DNA of 64,000 bases, taken from positions 434,001 through 498,000 of the forward strand of contig NZ_RKMB01000002.1 of NCBI RefSeq assembly GCF_003797765.1. The letters are read 5' to 3'. The translations under genes were made by a program, and so were the position numbers. Under the pieces are notes generated by a model. That model ran no database searches. It had not been told where the DNA came from and worked only from the letters and a program-made list of their open reading frames with translations. Position 1 is the first letter of the stretch. Each line of letters begins with the position of its first letter. This document shows, in pieces, positions 33,808 to 42,858 of this stretch. The stretch comes from Ramlibacter sp. WS9 (GTDB lineage Bacteria > Pseudomonadota > Gammaproteobacteria > Burkholderiales > Burkholderiaceae_C).

Positions 33808-35241
33808 TCAGGCCGCCCGGCAGATCTTCAGCATGTTGGTTCCGCCGGGAGCCCCCATCGGCTCGCCGCAAGTGATCGCGTAGATGTCGCCCGAAGACAA
33901 TACCCCGCGCTTCTTCAGGTGCGCTTCGGCGTCGCGCAGGGCCATGTCGCGCTCGGCGCTCTGGTCCATCAGCAGCGGCCGCACGTTGCGGTACAGCGCC
34001 ATTTTGCGCTGCGTCTCCAGCTTGGGCGTGAGCGCGTAGATCGGGATGTGGATGCGGTGGCGGCTCATCCACAGCGGGGTGGAACCGGAATCGGTGAGCG
34101 CCACGATCGCCTTGCATCCCAGGTGGTAGGCCGTGAACAGCGCGCCCATGGCGATCGACTGGTCGATGCGCCCGAAGGTCATGCCGGTGAAGTCCGCGTC
34201 CAGCTTGACGTCTTCGGCCTTCTCGGCCTCGGAGCAGATGTTGGCCATCTCGATGATGGTCTCCAGCGGGAACTTGCCGCTGGCCGTCTCGGCGGAGGTC
34301 ATCACCGCGTCGGTGCCGTCCAGCACCGCGTTGGCGACGTCGCTCACCTCGGCGCGGGTGGGCACCGGGTTGGTGATCATCGACTCCATCATGTGGGTCG
34401 CGGTGATCACGACCTTGTCGAGTTCGCGAGCCATGCGGATCATGCGTTTCTGCAGCGCCGGCACCGCGGCATTGCCCACTTCGATGGCGAGGTCGCCACG
34501 GGCGACCATGATGCCGTCGCTGGCGCGGCAGATGGCTTCCAGGTTCGGGATCGCCTCGGCACGTTCGATCTTGGCGATCAGGCCCGGCCGGTGGCCATAG
34601 TCGGACGCGGCCACGTTGCACAACTGGCGCGCCATTTCCATGTCGGTGGCGTTCTTGGGGAAACTCACGGCCACGTAATCGGCCTGGAAACTCATCGCGG
34701 TGCGGATGTCCTCCATGTCCTTGGCCGTCAGCGCCGGCGCCGTCAGGCCGCCGCCCTGCTTGTTGATGCCCTTGTTGTTGGACAGCACGCCGCCCACCTT
34801 GACGGTGCAGCGGACCTGCTCGCCCTTGACCGAGTCCACCGTCATCACGATCAGGCCGTCGTTGAGCAGCAGCGTGTCGCCGGCCTTCACGTCTCGCGGC
34901 AATTCCTTGTAGTCCAGTCCCACGCCCATGTTGTCGCCGAGTTCGGTGCGGGAACCGTCCAGCACGAACTTCATGCCGCCTTCCAGCGTGACCTTGCCTT
35001 CAGCAAATTTACCGACGCGGATCTTCGGGCCTTGCAGGTCGGCCATGATGGCCACCTCGCGGCCGGCGCGCTGGGCGGCCGCGCGCACGGTGGCCGCGCG
35101 GTCGATATGGTCCTGCGCCGTGCCGTGGCTGAAATTCAGCCGCACCACGTTCACGCCGGCGCGAATCATCTGCTCGAGAAGAGCCGGATCGCTGGACGCG
35201 GGGCCGAGGGTGGCAACGATCTTGGTGGCGCGACGGGCCAT
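33808..35241 (-). CDS. pyk: pyruvate kinase
   Basis: A 477-residue glycolytic enzyme converting phosphoenolpyruvate and ADP to pyruvate and ATP. It opens with TKIVATLGPASSDPALLEQM. Active-site segments are VRLNFSHGT and MVARGDLAIEVG, with the catalytic Lys in LIAKIERAEAI and the metal-binding Glu in the same stretch; TATHMMESMI follows. The C-terminal allosteric domain starts near residue 350. A plausible promoter upstream on the minus strand is CTGACA, 17 bases, GAGAAT. pgk lies upstream in the same direction, 107 bases away. Confidence 0.97.
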   Translation of the reverse strand: MARRATKIVATLGPASSDPALLEQMIRAGVNVVRLNFSHGTAQDHIDRAATVRAAAQRAGREVAIMADLQGPKIRVGKFAEGKVTLEGGMKFVLDGSRTELGDNMGVGLDYKELPRDVKAGDTLLLNDGLIVMTVDSVKGEQVRCTVKVGGVLSNNKGINKQGGGLTAPALTAKDMEDIRTAMSFQADYVAVSFPKNATDMEMARQLCNVAASDYGHRPGLIAKIERAEAIPNLEAICRASDGIMVARGDLAIEVGNAAVPALQKRMIRMARELDKVVITATHMMESMITNPVPTRAEVSDVANAVLDGTDAVMTSAETASGKFPLETIIEMANICSEAEKAEDVKLDADFTGMTFGRIDQSIAMGALFTAYHLGCKAIVALTDSGSTPLWMSRHRIHIPIYALTPKLETQRKMALYRNVRPLLMDQSAERDMALRDAEAHLKKRGVLSSGDIYAITCGEPMGAPGGTNMLKICRAA

Positions 35242-35348
35242 GGAGTCTCCGATACGGTTATGTAATTAAGTTTCGGATTCTCGCCGAGATAGCGTTACAT
35301 GTCAGGTACGAAAGCCCCAGCCGATGCGCAAGCGAAGGTAAAACTGTT

Positions 35349-36542
35349 TCACCCGGCCGCGCGTTTTTGCAGGATTTCGAACGCTGGCAGCGTCTTGCCT
35401 TCCAGGACTTCCAGGAAGGCGCCACCCCCGGTGGAGATGTAGCTCACGTCCTTCTCGATCCCGTATTTCGCGATGGCCGCCAGCGTGTCGCCGCCGCCCG
35501 CAATGCTGAACGCACTCGAATCGGCAATCGCGCGGGCGATGGTCTCAGTGCCGTGGGCAAACGCATCGAACTCGAACACACCGACCGGCCCGTTCCAGAC
35601 GATGGTGCCGGCGGACTTGAGTTGCTCGGCCAGGCGGGCCGCTGTCTGCGGGCCGATATCGAGTATCAGGTCGTCGTCGTCCACGTCGGTTGCGGCTTTG
35701 ACGGTGGCCGGCGCGTCGGCTGCGAAAGTCTTGGCGGTGACCACGTCGGTGGGGATCGGCACTTCGGCGCCGCGCGCCTTCATGGCCTCGATGACCGCCT
35801 TGGCTTCTTCAAGGAGGTCGGCCTCGGCCAGCGACTTGCCGATTTTCAGGCCCGCCGCCAGCATGAAGGTATTCGCGATGCCCCCGCCGACAATCAGCTG
35901 GTCGACGTTGCGCGACAACGACTTGAGGATGGTGAGCTTGGTCGACACCTTGGAGCCGGCGACGATGGCGGCGAGCGGCCGCTTCGGATTGGCCAGCGCT
36001 TTGCTGATGGCATCGATCTCGGCGGCCAGCAGCGGGCCGGCGCACGCCACCTTGGCGTACTGCGCGATGCCGTAGGTGGAGGCTTCGGCGCGGTGTGCCG
36101 TTCCGAAAGCGTCGTGGACGAAGATGTCGCACAGGGCGGCCATCTTCTTGGCGAGTTCCGCATCGTTCTTCTTTTCGCCCTTGTTGACGCGGCAGTTTTC
36201 CAGCAGCACGACCTGGCCCGGCTCGACCTGCACGCCGTCCACCCAGTTCGCCACCAGCGGAACCTCGCGCCCCAGCAGTTCGCCCAGGCGCTTGGCAACA
36301 GGCGCGAGCGAGTCCTCGGGCTTGAAAGCGCCTTCGGTGGGCCGGCCGAGGTGCGAGGTGACCATCACCGCCGCGCCGGCTTTCAGCGCCAGCTCGATGC
36401 AGGGCACCGACGCGCGCACGCGCGTGTCTTCGGTGATGTTGCCGGCGTCGTCCTGCGGCACATTGAGGTCGGCGCGGATGAAGACGCGCTGGCCGCGCGC
36501 CTTGCCTTGGTCACAGAGATCGGTAAAGCGCAGGACGTTCAT
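35349..36542 (-). CDS. pgk: phosphoglycerate kinase
   Basis: A 397-residue glycolytic kinase of normal length. It contains [12 protein letters not shown] near the N-terminus (3-phosphoglycerate-binding Arg/Asp), [19 protein letters not shown], and the nucleotide-binding Gly-rich segments [11 protein letters not shown] and [12 protein letters not shown] in the C-terminal half, ending with [18 protein letters not shown]. It belongs with pyk and fba in a glycolytic stretch; a lipoprotein esterase sits between pyk and fba. azlD follows it, 66 bases downstream. Confidence 0.97.
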   Translation of the reverse strand: MNVLRFTDLCDQGKARGQRVFIRADLNVPQDDAGNITEDTRVRASVPCIELALKAGAAVMVTSHLGRPTEGAFKPEDSLAPVAKRLGELLGREVPLVANWVDGVQVEPGQVVLLENCRVNKGEKKNDAELAKKMAALCDIFVHDAFGTAHRAEASTYGIAQYAKVACAGPLLAAEIDAISKALANPKRPLAAIVAGSKVSTKLTILKSLSRNVDQLIVGGGIANTFMLAAGLKIGKSLAEADLLEEAKAVIEAMKARGAEVPIPTDVVTAKTFAADAPATVKAATDVDDDDLILDIGPQTAARLAEQLKSAGTIVWNGPVGVFEFDAFAHGTETIARAIADSSAFSIAGGGDTLAAIAKYGIEKDVSYISTGGGAFLEVLEGKTLPAFEILQKRAAG

Positions 36543-36608
36543 GGCGGATCTAATAGAGGAAAACCGCCGATTTTAGGGCGCCCCATCCCTGCCGAGTTAC
36601 CTGCCCAG

Positions 36609-36944
36609 TTACCAGCCGAGCACCAGGTGCAGCGGCAAGTACACCGCCATGCCACCGGCGATGGTGAGCAGCACGCTTCGGCGCCAGAAGTACAGGAGAG
36701 CACCCACCGGCGCCGCGAACAGCCGTGCGTCCTGCCAGGTTCCCACCAACTGGCCCCCGGCCATCACCACTTCCGGCGCGATCACCCCGGCCAGCGCCGC
36801 GACTGGGGCGTAGTGCAGCGCGCGGTCGGCCCATCCCGGCAACGTCCAGGCGCGGTCCAGGATGAAGAAGAAGCAGCGCGTGAGCACGGTGATGCAGGCC
36901 AGGCCCACGATCACCGCCATCGTCCACAGGTCGGTTCCAGTCAT
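36609..36944 (-). CDS. azlD: branched-chain amino acid exporter subunit AzlD
   Basis: A 111-residue membrane protein with about four helices, the small subunit of the AzlCD (LIV-E type) exporter for branched-chain amino acids. Typical is the segment TRCFFFILDRAWTLPGWADR and the following RALHYAPVAALAGVIAPEV. It overlaps azlC by four bases, so the two are translated together. It lies between azlC and pgk. Confidence 0.9.
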   Translation of the reverse strand: MTGTDLWTMAVIVGLACITVLTRCFFFILDRAWTLPGWADRALHYAPVAALAGVIAPEVVMAGGQLVGTWQDARLFAAPVGALLYFWRRSVLLTIAGGMAVYLPLHLVLGW

Positions 36945-37675
36945 GACGCAGTCCTCGCCGCCGGCGGCAACCGCTTTTCCAGCCAGAAGCTCACCAGCAC
37001 GGCCACCGCAATCGCGAACACGATATTCAATTTGAGCGGCAATGCGTAGGCAGCCACCGCCGCGGCGCCCGCGATAAGTACCGACAGGCGCCGCAGCGGG
37101 GTGTTAGCCAGCGAACAGAGGATGCCGACCAGGCACAGCACGCCGGCAAAGCCCAGGCCCCAGGCCGCGGGAATCAGGTTGCCCAAGAAGATGCCGGCGA
37201 TGCTGGACAGCATCCAGCTGGTCCAGGTGGTGAAGTAATTGCCAGACAGAAACGCCTCCTGCTCGCGGCCCTCTTCATCGGTCTGCGGCGGTTCAGGAAA
37301 GCGGTGGGTGAACATGGCGTAGCTCATGTCCGCCGTGAGGTAGCCATTGACCATGCGGCGCCAGCGCGGCATGTGCATCAGGTAGGGCCGCAGGTGCAGG
37401 CTGAACACCACGAAGCGGAGGTTGACGCAGAAGCCGGTGGCCAGGATCACCCAGGCCGGCGCGCCCGCGACGATGAGCGGAATGGAGGCCAGCTGCGAAC
37501 TGCCCGCATAGACCAGCAGCGTCATGGCCAGCGCCTCGAAGGCGCTCATGCCGGACTTCACCATGGCCACGCCGGTCATCAGGCCCCAGGCCGCGACGCT
37601 CGTGGCCAGCGGCGCCATTTCGCGCGCGGCCTCGCGGAACGCCGGGTGGCTGTAGTTGGAACGGAGGAAGAACAC
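36941..37675 (-). CDS. azlC: branched-chain amino acid exporter subunit AzlC
   Basis: A 244-residue membrane protein of the AzlC family, the large subunit of the AzlCD exporter. Family segments are MTLLVYAGSSQLASIPLIVAG and the following NLRFVVFSLHLRPYLM. A charged stretch near residues 125-140 (PEPPQTDEEGREQE) forms a cytoplasmic loop. The start at 37675 is a GTG with no clear ribosome-binding site; it follows fmt by seven bases, so translation may be coupled. It overlaps azlD by four bases. Confidence 0.9.
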   Translation of the reverse strand: MFFLRSNYSHPAFREAAREMAPLATSVAAWGLMTGVAMVKSGMSAFEALAMTLLVYAGSSQLASIPLIVAGAPAWVILATGFCVNLRFVVFSLHLRPYLMHMPRWRRMVNGYLTADMSYAMFTHRFPEPPQTDEEGREQEAFLSGNYFTTWTSWMLSSIAGIFLGNLIPAAWGLGFAGVLCLVGILCSLANTPLRRLSVLIAGAAAVAAYALPLKLNIVFAIAVAVLVSFWLEKRLPPAARTAS

Positions 37676-37682
37676 GAGGAAG

Positions 37683-38654
37683 CTAGGCGGGGCGGGGCTC
37701 GAACGTCATGCCGGGCTTCAGATCGAAGCCGCGCAGGAAGTCTGCCACAGGCAGGCGTTTGCCGCCGGCGCGCTGCAACTGCGTCAGGCGCAGCGTGCCC
37801 TGGCCACAGCACACGTCGACGCCCTCGGGGCTCACGAATTCGATGCGGCCGGGCAATGCCTCGCCGCTCGGCGCTGCTTCAACCGGTTCGCCGGCCCACA
37901 GCTTGATCGTCTCGCCCTGCAGCGCGCTGCTGGCGCCAGGGAAGGGATCGAACGCGCGGATACGGCGCGCAATCGCTTCGGCCGGCTGCGACCAATCCAC
38001 AGCGGCTTCGGCTTTCTCGATCTTGTGCGCGTAGGTGACGCCTTCTTCGGGCTGCTTCACGGGCCGGAAACCGCCGCACGCCGCGATCTCCAGCGCTTCC
38101 ACGATCAGCCTTCCACCCAGCACGGCCAACTTGTCGTGCAGCGAACCTGTGGTGTCGAGCGGCGCAATGGCGATGCGTTCGGTCACCAGCATGTCGCCCG
38201 TGTCCAGGCCCGCGTCCATTTGCATGATGGTGATGCCGGTCTCGCTGTCGCCGGCCTCGATCGCGCGGTGGATGGGTGCGGCGCCGCGCCAGCGCGGCAA
38301 CAGCGATGCATGGATGTTGAGGCACCCGAGGCGCGGCGCGTCCAGCACCCATTGCGGCAGGATCAGTCCGTACGCGGCGACAACCATCACGTCGGCGTTG
38401 GCCGCATCAATGGCGGCCTTCGCAGCCGCCGCGTCCTCCGGGTACTTGCCGTCCAGCCGCAGGCTGCGCGGCTGCGCCACGTCGATGCCGTGTGCCAGGG
38501 CGAACTGCTTGACCGGCGAAGCCTGCAGCTTCAGGCCGCGGCCCGCCGGGCGATCCGGCTGCGTCAGCACGAGGGGAATGGTGAAGCCGGCGGCGTGCAG
38601 GCGCTCGAGCGCGACGCGGGCGAAGTCGGGCGTACCCGCGAAGATGACACGCAC
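37683..38654 (-). CDS. fmt: methionyl-tRNA formyltransferase
   Basis: A 323-residue enzyme that formylates initiator Met-tRNA. It opens with [18 protein letters not shown]. The folate-binding and catalytic part includes [11 protein letters not shown] and [20 protein letters not shown], with Asn, His and the downstream Asp in [18 protein letters not shown]-terminal tRNA-binding domain follows (about 207-310). It lies downstream of def, with a small lipoprotein gene between; def removes the formyl group that fmt adds. Confidence 0.97.
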   Translation of the reverse strand: MRVIFAGTPDFARVALERLHAAGFTIPLVLTQPDRPAGRGLKLQASPVKQFALAHGIDVAQPRSLRLDGKYPEDAAAAKAAIDAANADVMVVAAYGLILPQWVLDAPRLGCLNIHASLLPRWRGAAPIHRAIEAGDSETGITIMQMDAGLDTGDMLVTERIAIAPLDTTGSLHDKLAVLGGRLIVEALEIAACGGFRPVKQPEEGVTYAHKIEKAEAAVDWSQPAEAIARRIRAFDPFPGASSALQGETIKLWAGEPVEAAPSGEALPGRIEFVSPEGVDVCCGQGTLRLTQLQRAGGKRLPVADFLRGFDLKPGMTFEPRPA

Positions 38655-38669
38655 TTTGTTGTTGTAGAG

Positions 38670-39176
38670 CTAATTGCGATCGTTCGGCGCGTTGATGAAT
38701 TCCATGCCCGGGTGCGCACGCTGCACCACGTTCTGCCGGTCGAGGTACACGTAGTAGAACATGTCGCTGTTGGCGGTGTCGCGCCAGCGGTAGGTCATCA
38801 CCGGGCCGTTCCAGCTGGCGACGCCGTCGACCCAGGCGGGCCGGCCGAACTCGCGCTCCACGTCGTCCCGCGTCCACTTGCCCGGCTCGATGCGGTGGAA
38901 GTTCGCTTCCGTCAGCACCTGGCGCGACTGCACGACCTTGCCGCCGCTGTCCAGGTCCACCATCCAGGCGTGCCGGCCGACCGGCTGCAATGTGTACTGC
39001 AAGCGCTCACCGCCATTGGGCAGGCGCACCACGCGGTAAGGCCCGCCCATCCGCGCAACGACGGCGTCGCGCGGCGTGCCGGGTGGAATGTCATACCCCG
39101 CAAACGGGTTGCCTGCGCAGCCGAACAGCAAGGCCAAAGGGAGGGCAAAATGGAGGGCCAACAACAGTTTGCGCAT
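38670..39176 (-). CDS. BamE/SmpA-like outer membrane lipoprotein
   Basis: A 168-residue lipoprotein with lipobox LFGC (around residue 20). The mature part has the repeated pattern of BamE-like domains: PPGTPRDAVVARMGGPYRVV and, later, EPGKWTRDDVEREFGRPAWV, each a helix before a beta strand. It is probably anchored in the outer membrane. It is translated between def (29 bases) and fmt (15 bases) and is likely in the same operon, although it has no evident role in translation. It is not BamE itself, which is shorter. Confidence 0.75.
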   Translation of the reverse strand: MRKLLLALHFALPLALLFGCAGNPFAGYDIPPGTPRDAVVARMGGPYRVVRLPNGGERLQYTLQPVGRHAWMVDLDSGGKVVQSRQVLTEANFHRIEPGKWTRDDVEREFGRPAWVDGVASWNGPVMTYRWRDTANSDMFYYVYLDRQNVVQRAHPGMEFINAPNDRN

Positions 39177-39205
39177 GATGGACTGCTCCTGCGAGTCGCT
39201 CGGAA

Positions 39206-39718
39206 TCAGGCGCGTTCGGTTTCGCGCCGGGCCTTGAGCATCTTGGTCTTGATGCGGTTGCGCTTGAGGGGCGAGAGGTACTCGACGAACACCTTGCCCA
39301 GAAGGTGGTCCATCTCGTGCTGGATGCAGATGGCGAGCGTGCCCTCGGCCTCGATGGTGCGCGAACGCCCTTCGCCATCGAGAGCCGTGACCTTGATCGA
39401 CGTCGACCGCTCGACGCCGTCATAGATGCCGGGCACCGACAGGCAGCCTTCCTCGTTCAGCTTCTTTTCCGGGCTGGCCCAGGTGATCTCGGGGTTCACG
39501 AGCACCAGGGGCTGGTCGCGATCCTCGGAGATGTCGATGACGACCAGGCGCTCGTGCACGTCGACCTGGGTCGCGGCCAGGCCGATGCCGTTCGCGTCGT
39601 ACATGGTTTCCAGCATGTCGGCGACGAGCTTTTTGATGCGCGCATCAACGGCCTGGACGGGCTTGGCGACCGTGTGGAGTCGGGGATCGGGGTAGTAAAG
39701 AATGGGAAGGAGGGCCAT
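39206..39718 (-). CDS. def: peptide deformylase
   Basis: A 170-residue metalloenzyme that removes the N-formyl group from new proteins. The three active-site motifs are complete: [22 protein letters not shown] with the metal-binding Cys, and [15 protein letters not shown] with the HExxH histidines and Glu. It opens [20 protein letters not shown]. It is the first gene of a def-lipoprotein-fmt run and is divergent from the LysM gene. Confidence 0.97.
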   Translation of the reverse strand: MALLPILYYPDPRLHTVAKPVQAVDARIKKLVADMLETMYDANGIGLAATQVDVHERLVVIDISEDRDQPLVLVNPEITWASPEKKLNEEGCLSVPGIYDGVERSTSIKVTALDGEGRSRTIEAEGTLAICIQHEMDHLLGKVFVEYLSPLKRNRIKTKMLKARRETERA

Positions 39719-39905
39719 AGGAAAACCAGAAAGGTGTCGCTATTTTCGCCACTTTTGGCTTTTCCGGCACAGTCCGGATGCCATAAACGTTGCCCAATCA
39801 AGGGCTTGAGCGCAGAATCGCCAGTACTTTGTCAAGACTTTCGACTGCCTCCGGCCCCCTGGCCGACGGTCGCGGCCCGCAATGCACCAACACAGCAATA
39901 TCCCG

Positions 39906-41129
39906 ATGACGGCACCCGATTCCCGCGGCGGCCGCGCCCTGCTTACCTGGACGGCGCTGGCTGCGGCAGCTGTCCTCTTGAGCTCGCCTGTCCTGGCGCA
40001 GAACTTCCCCATCACCCCTGGCCAGCGATCCACGGCCCAGCAGGTGGCGCAAGCGGGCATTCCGCTGTCGGAGCTGGCGCCGAACGCGCCGGACGAGTAC
40101 ACGGTCAAGCGCGGCGACACCTTGTGGGCCATTTCGGGCCTCTTCCTCAAGAGCGCGTGGCGTTGGCCCGAGCTCTGGGGCATGAACATGGAAGAGGTGC
40201 GCAACCCGCACCGCATTTATCCCGGACAGCACCTGGTGCTGGAAAAGGTGGACGGGCTTGCACGCCTCAGGGTGCGCAGCGCCCAGGGCGAGGTCCCGAC
40301 CGAAACCATCCGCGTGAGCCCGCGCACCCGCGTCGAAGCGCTGACCGGCGACGCCTCGGTGCCAACCTTGCAAACGCACCTGATCGAGCCGTTCCTGTCC
40401 GAGCCGATCATCATCGACGAGGCGGAGTTGATGCGGGCGCCGCGCATCGTGGCCGCCCCCGAACACCGGGTGCTGATCACGCGCGGTGACCGCGCCTATG
40501 CCCGCGGCCTCGCTGCCACGCCGTTGAAGCAGCGCGTCGAAGGGCGCGACGACGCCTACCGGGTGTTCCGGGAGGCCCGCCCGCTGCGGGACCCGGTGAC
40601 GAAAACCGTGCTGGGCTACGAGGCGATGTACCTGGGCAAGGCGGCGCTGGTGCGCAGCGAAACCAACGAAATGGTCCGTGTCAGCAGTGGCAAGGACGAA
40701 AACACCATCATCGCCGGGACGATCGACATCGTGTCGGCCAAGGAAGAAATGCGCGTGGGCGACCGGTTGCTGCCGGAACCGCCGCGCCAGTTCCTCAGCT
40801 ACGTGCCGCACGCGCCGTCCGGCCCCATGACTGGCACCATCGTGTCCGTGTACGGCAACGCGGTGGCAATCGCCGGGCAGAACCAGGTGGTCGTGATCAA
40901 CAAGGGCACCGCCGATGGCATCGAGATGGGCCACGTGCTGGCCATCCTGAAAGACGGCCAGCGCAAGATCGACCGCTCCCAGCCCGGCGAGCACACCAAC
41001 ATCAAGCTGCCCAACGAGCGCAATGGCCTGTTGATGGTGTTCCGGCCGTACGAAAAACTTTCCTACGCGCTGATCCTCGAGATCAACGACACGGTCAAGA
41101 TCGGCGACGGCGTCGTCAACCCGCGCTAG
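39906..41129 (+). CDS. secreted LysM-domain protein
   Basis: A 407-residue exported protein. A signal peptide ends near VLAQN (about residue 32). A LysM peptidoglycan-binding domain spans about 63-110 (YTVKRGDTLWAISGLFLKS, followed by NPHRIYPGQHLVL). The remaining 300 residues contain a repeated VLITRGDRAYARGL-like part and a second QNQVVVINKGTADGIEMGHVLAI segment. I chose the ATG at 39906; an ATG at 39882 would add eight residues, and neither has a clear ribosome-binding site. The LysM gene followed by dprA, ten bases on, is a common order in Burkholderiales. Its role is probably in the cell envelope. Confidence 0.86.
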   Translation: MTAPDSRGGRALLTWTALAAAAVLLSSPVLAQNFPITPGQRSTAQQVAQAGIPLSELAPNAPDEYTVKRGDTLWAISGLFLKSAWRWPELWGMNMEEVRNPHRIYPGQHLVLEKVDGLARLRVRSAQGEVPTETIRVSPRTRVEALTGDASVPTLQTHLIEPFLSEPIIIDEAELMRAPRIVAAPEHRVLITRGDRAYARGLAATPLKQRVEGRDDAYRVFREARPLRDPVTKTVLGYEAMYLGKAALVRSETNEMVRVSSGKDENTIIAGTIDIVSAKEEMRVGDRLLPEPPRQFLSYVPHAPSGPMTGTIVSVYGNAVAIAGQNQVVVINKGTADGIEMGHVLAILKDGQRKIDRSQPGEHTNIKLPNERNGLLMVFRPYEKLSYALILEINDTVKIGDGVVNPR

Positions 41130-41139
41130 GCTTGCGCCC

Positions 41140-42282
41140 ATGGAGCGCGGCGAGCTCGCGGCCTGGCTGCGCCTGGCGCTCACCCCTGACGTCGGCAACC
41201 TGGCGGCCCGCAGCCTGTTGGCCGCCTTCGGCTTGCCCGAGGCCATCTTCCGCCAGTCCGAAGAAGCGCTGCAGCAGGTCGTCACCGTGGCCCAGGCCAA
41301 GGCCCTGCAACGCGAACCGGCCGGGCTCGAAGCGCTGACGGACACGACCTGGCAGTGGCTTGAAGAGGCCCAGCCGTTCCAGAGCCGATGCGTGCTGACG
41401 CTGGCGGACGCCCGCTACCCGCCGGGCCTGCTGGCCACCGAAGACCCGCCGCCCATGTTGTACGCCATGGGCCAGCTGCCCGACGCTTGGCCGGTGGGCA
41501 TCGCCATCGTGGGTAGCCGCAACCCGACGCCGCAGGGCCTCACGAATGCCAGGCAGTTCTCGCGCAGCCTGGCGCAAGCGGGGCTGACGGTCGTTTCAGG
41601 CCTGGCGCTGGGTGTGGACGGCGCCGCCCATGAAGGCGCGCTGGAGGGCGCCGGCGCAGGCCAGTTGGCGACGATCGCCGTCGTCGGCACCGGCCTCGAC
41701 CGCGTGTACCCCAAGCGCCACCTCGAACTGGCCCACCGGATTGCCCTGCGGGGCGCCATCGTCAGCGAATACCCGCTCGGCACGCCGCCGATCGCGGCCA
41801 ACTTTCCGCGCCGCAATCGGATCATTTCGGCGCTGAGCCAGGGCACGCTGGTGGTGGAAGCCGCATTGCAGTCCGGCTCGCTGATCACGGCGCGGATGGC
41901 CGCCGAACAGGGACGCGAGGTATTCGCCATCCCGGGCTCCATCCACTCGACGCAGTCCCGAGGTTGCCATCTGCTGCTCAAGCAGGGAGCCAAACTGGTC
42001 GAGTCCGCCCAGGACGTGCTGGAAGAGTTGCCGATGCCGGACGGTCGCAAGCTCACGGCATCGAGGGTCGCGGTGAAGGCACAGGCTTCCGACGCGCAAG
42101 ACGAGGAACCCGAAGACAGTTTGCTCGCCGCGCTGGGGTTCGATCCGGTGAGCCTGGATGCATTGATCGCACGCACAGGCATCTCGGCGGCCGACCTGCA
42201 GGCCCGCCTGCTGGAGCTTGAACTCGATGGCGATGTGGCCCGCTTGCCCGGCGGCCTGTTCCAGCGCGTGGCAGCCGGTTAA
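41140..42282 (+). CDS. dprA: DNA-processing protein DprA
   Basis: A 380-residue protein that protects incoming single-stranded DNA and loads RecA during natural transformation. The Rossmann fold contains IAIVGSRNPTPQGLTNARQF, then VVSGLALGVDGAAHEGAL and FPRRNRIISALSQGTLVVEA, with ITARMAAEQGREVFAIPGS. A winged-helix C-terminal domain lies at about 310-378. It follows the LysM gene by ten bases and precedes smg. Confidence 0.96.
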   Translation: MERGELAAWLRLALTPDVGNLAARSLLAAFGLPEAIFRQSEEALQQVVTVAQAKALQREPAGLEALTDTTWQWLEEAQPFQSRCVLTLADARYPPGLLATEDPPPMLYAMGQLPDAWPVGIAIVGSRNPTPQGLTNARQFSRSLAQAGLTVVSGLALGVDGAAHEGALEGAGAGQLATIAVVGTGLDRVYPKRHLELAHRIALRGAIVSEYPLGTPPIAANFPRRNRIISALSQGTLVVEAALQSGSLITARMAAEQGREVFAIPGSIHSTQSRGCHLLLKQGAKLVESAQDVLEELPMPDGRKLTASRVAVKAQASDAQDEEPEDSLLAALGFDPVSLDALIARTGISAADLQARLLELELDGDVARLPGGLFQRVAAG

Positions 42283-42352
42283 GCCGGTGCCGCTGAGGCC
42301 GCGGCGCAACACCGGCTTGCGCATCGTTGCTGCCGCCGCAAAGTTTCTGGGC

Positions 42353-42358
42353 TATATT
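42353..42358 (+). promoter_or_regulatory. putative -10 box of smg
   Basis: TATATT ends five bases before the smg ATG at 42364, so smg may have its own leaderless transcript. The nearest -35-like TTGCTG is 20 bases upstream, which is too far to be convincing. Confidence 0.4.
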
Positions 42359-42363
42359 GGGGC

Positions 42364-42849
42364 ATGTTTGAAGTGCTCGTTTATGTGTACGAACACTACT
42401 GGCGCGGCGATGCCTGCCCTGAGCTGGAGCAGTTGGGCCGCAAGCTCAGCGCTCACGGTTTCGAGCCGGACGAAATCCATGATGCGCTGGTCTGGCTGGA
42501 CGGCCTGAACCTCGCTGCGCAAAGCAGCCGCGAAAACGATCCACCAGAGCACGCTCCGTCCCCGGCCGTGCAATCGGCCGCCAGCATGCGCGTCTATTCC
42601 ATCAAGGAGCAAGACCACCTGGGCGCCGAGTGCCTGGGCTTCGTCTCGTTCCTCGAATCATCGGGCGTTCTGCCGGCCGCGATGCGCGAGATCGTCATCG
42701 ATCGCGCCATGGCCGCGCCGGGCGACCCGGTGTCGCTGGATGACCTCAAGATCATCGTGCTGATGGTGTACTGGAGCTTCGGCGAAGAGCCGGACGCGCT
42801 GGTGCTGGACGAGTTGTGCGATCCGGCCGAGGGCAGGCTCGCTCACTGA
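42364..42849 (+). CDS. smg: Smg/DUF494 family protein
   Basis: A 161-residue cytoplasmic protein of the Smg (DUF494) family, normally found beside dprA, as here. It opens with MFEVLVYVYEHYWRGD. The C-terminal half contains LGFVSFLESSGVLPAAMREIVIDRAM and LKIIVLMVYWSFGEEPDALVLDEL, which are conserved. The function is not established. The ATG at 42364 sits just after a -10-like box, and no Shine-Dalgarno sequence is visible. It converges with the DUF1631 gene, nine bases away. Confidence 0.92.
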   Translation: MFEVLVYVYEHYWRGDACPELEQLGRKLSAHGFEPDEIHDALVWLDGLNLAAQSSRENDPPEHAPSPAVQSAASMRVYSIKEQDHLGAECLGFVSFLESSGVLPAAMREIVIDRAMAAPGDPVSLDDLKIIVLMVYWSFGEEPDALVLDELCDPAEGRLAH

Positions 42850-42858
42850 GCTTCGGTT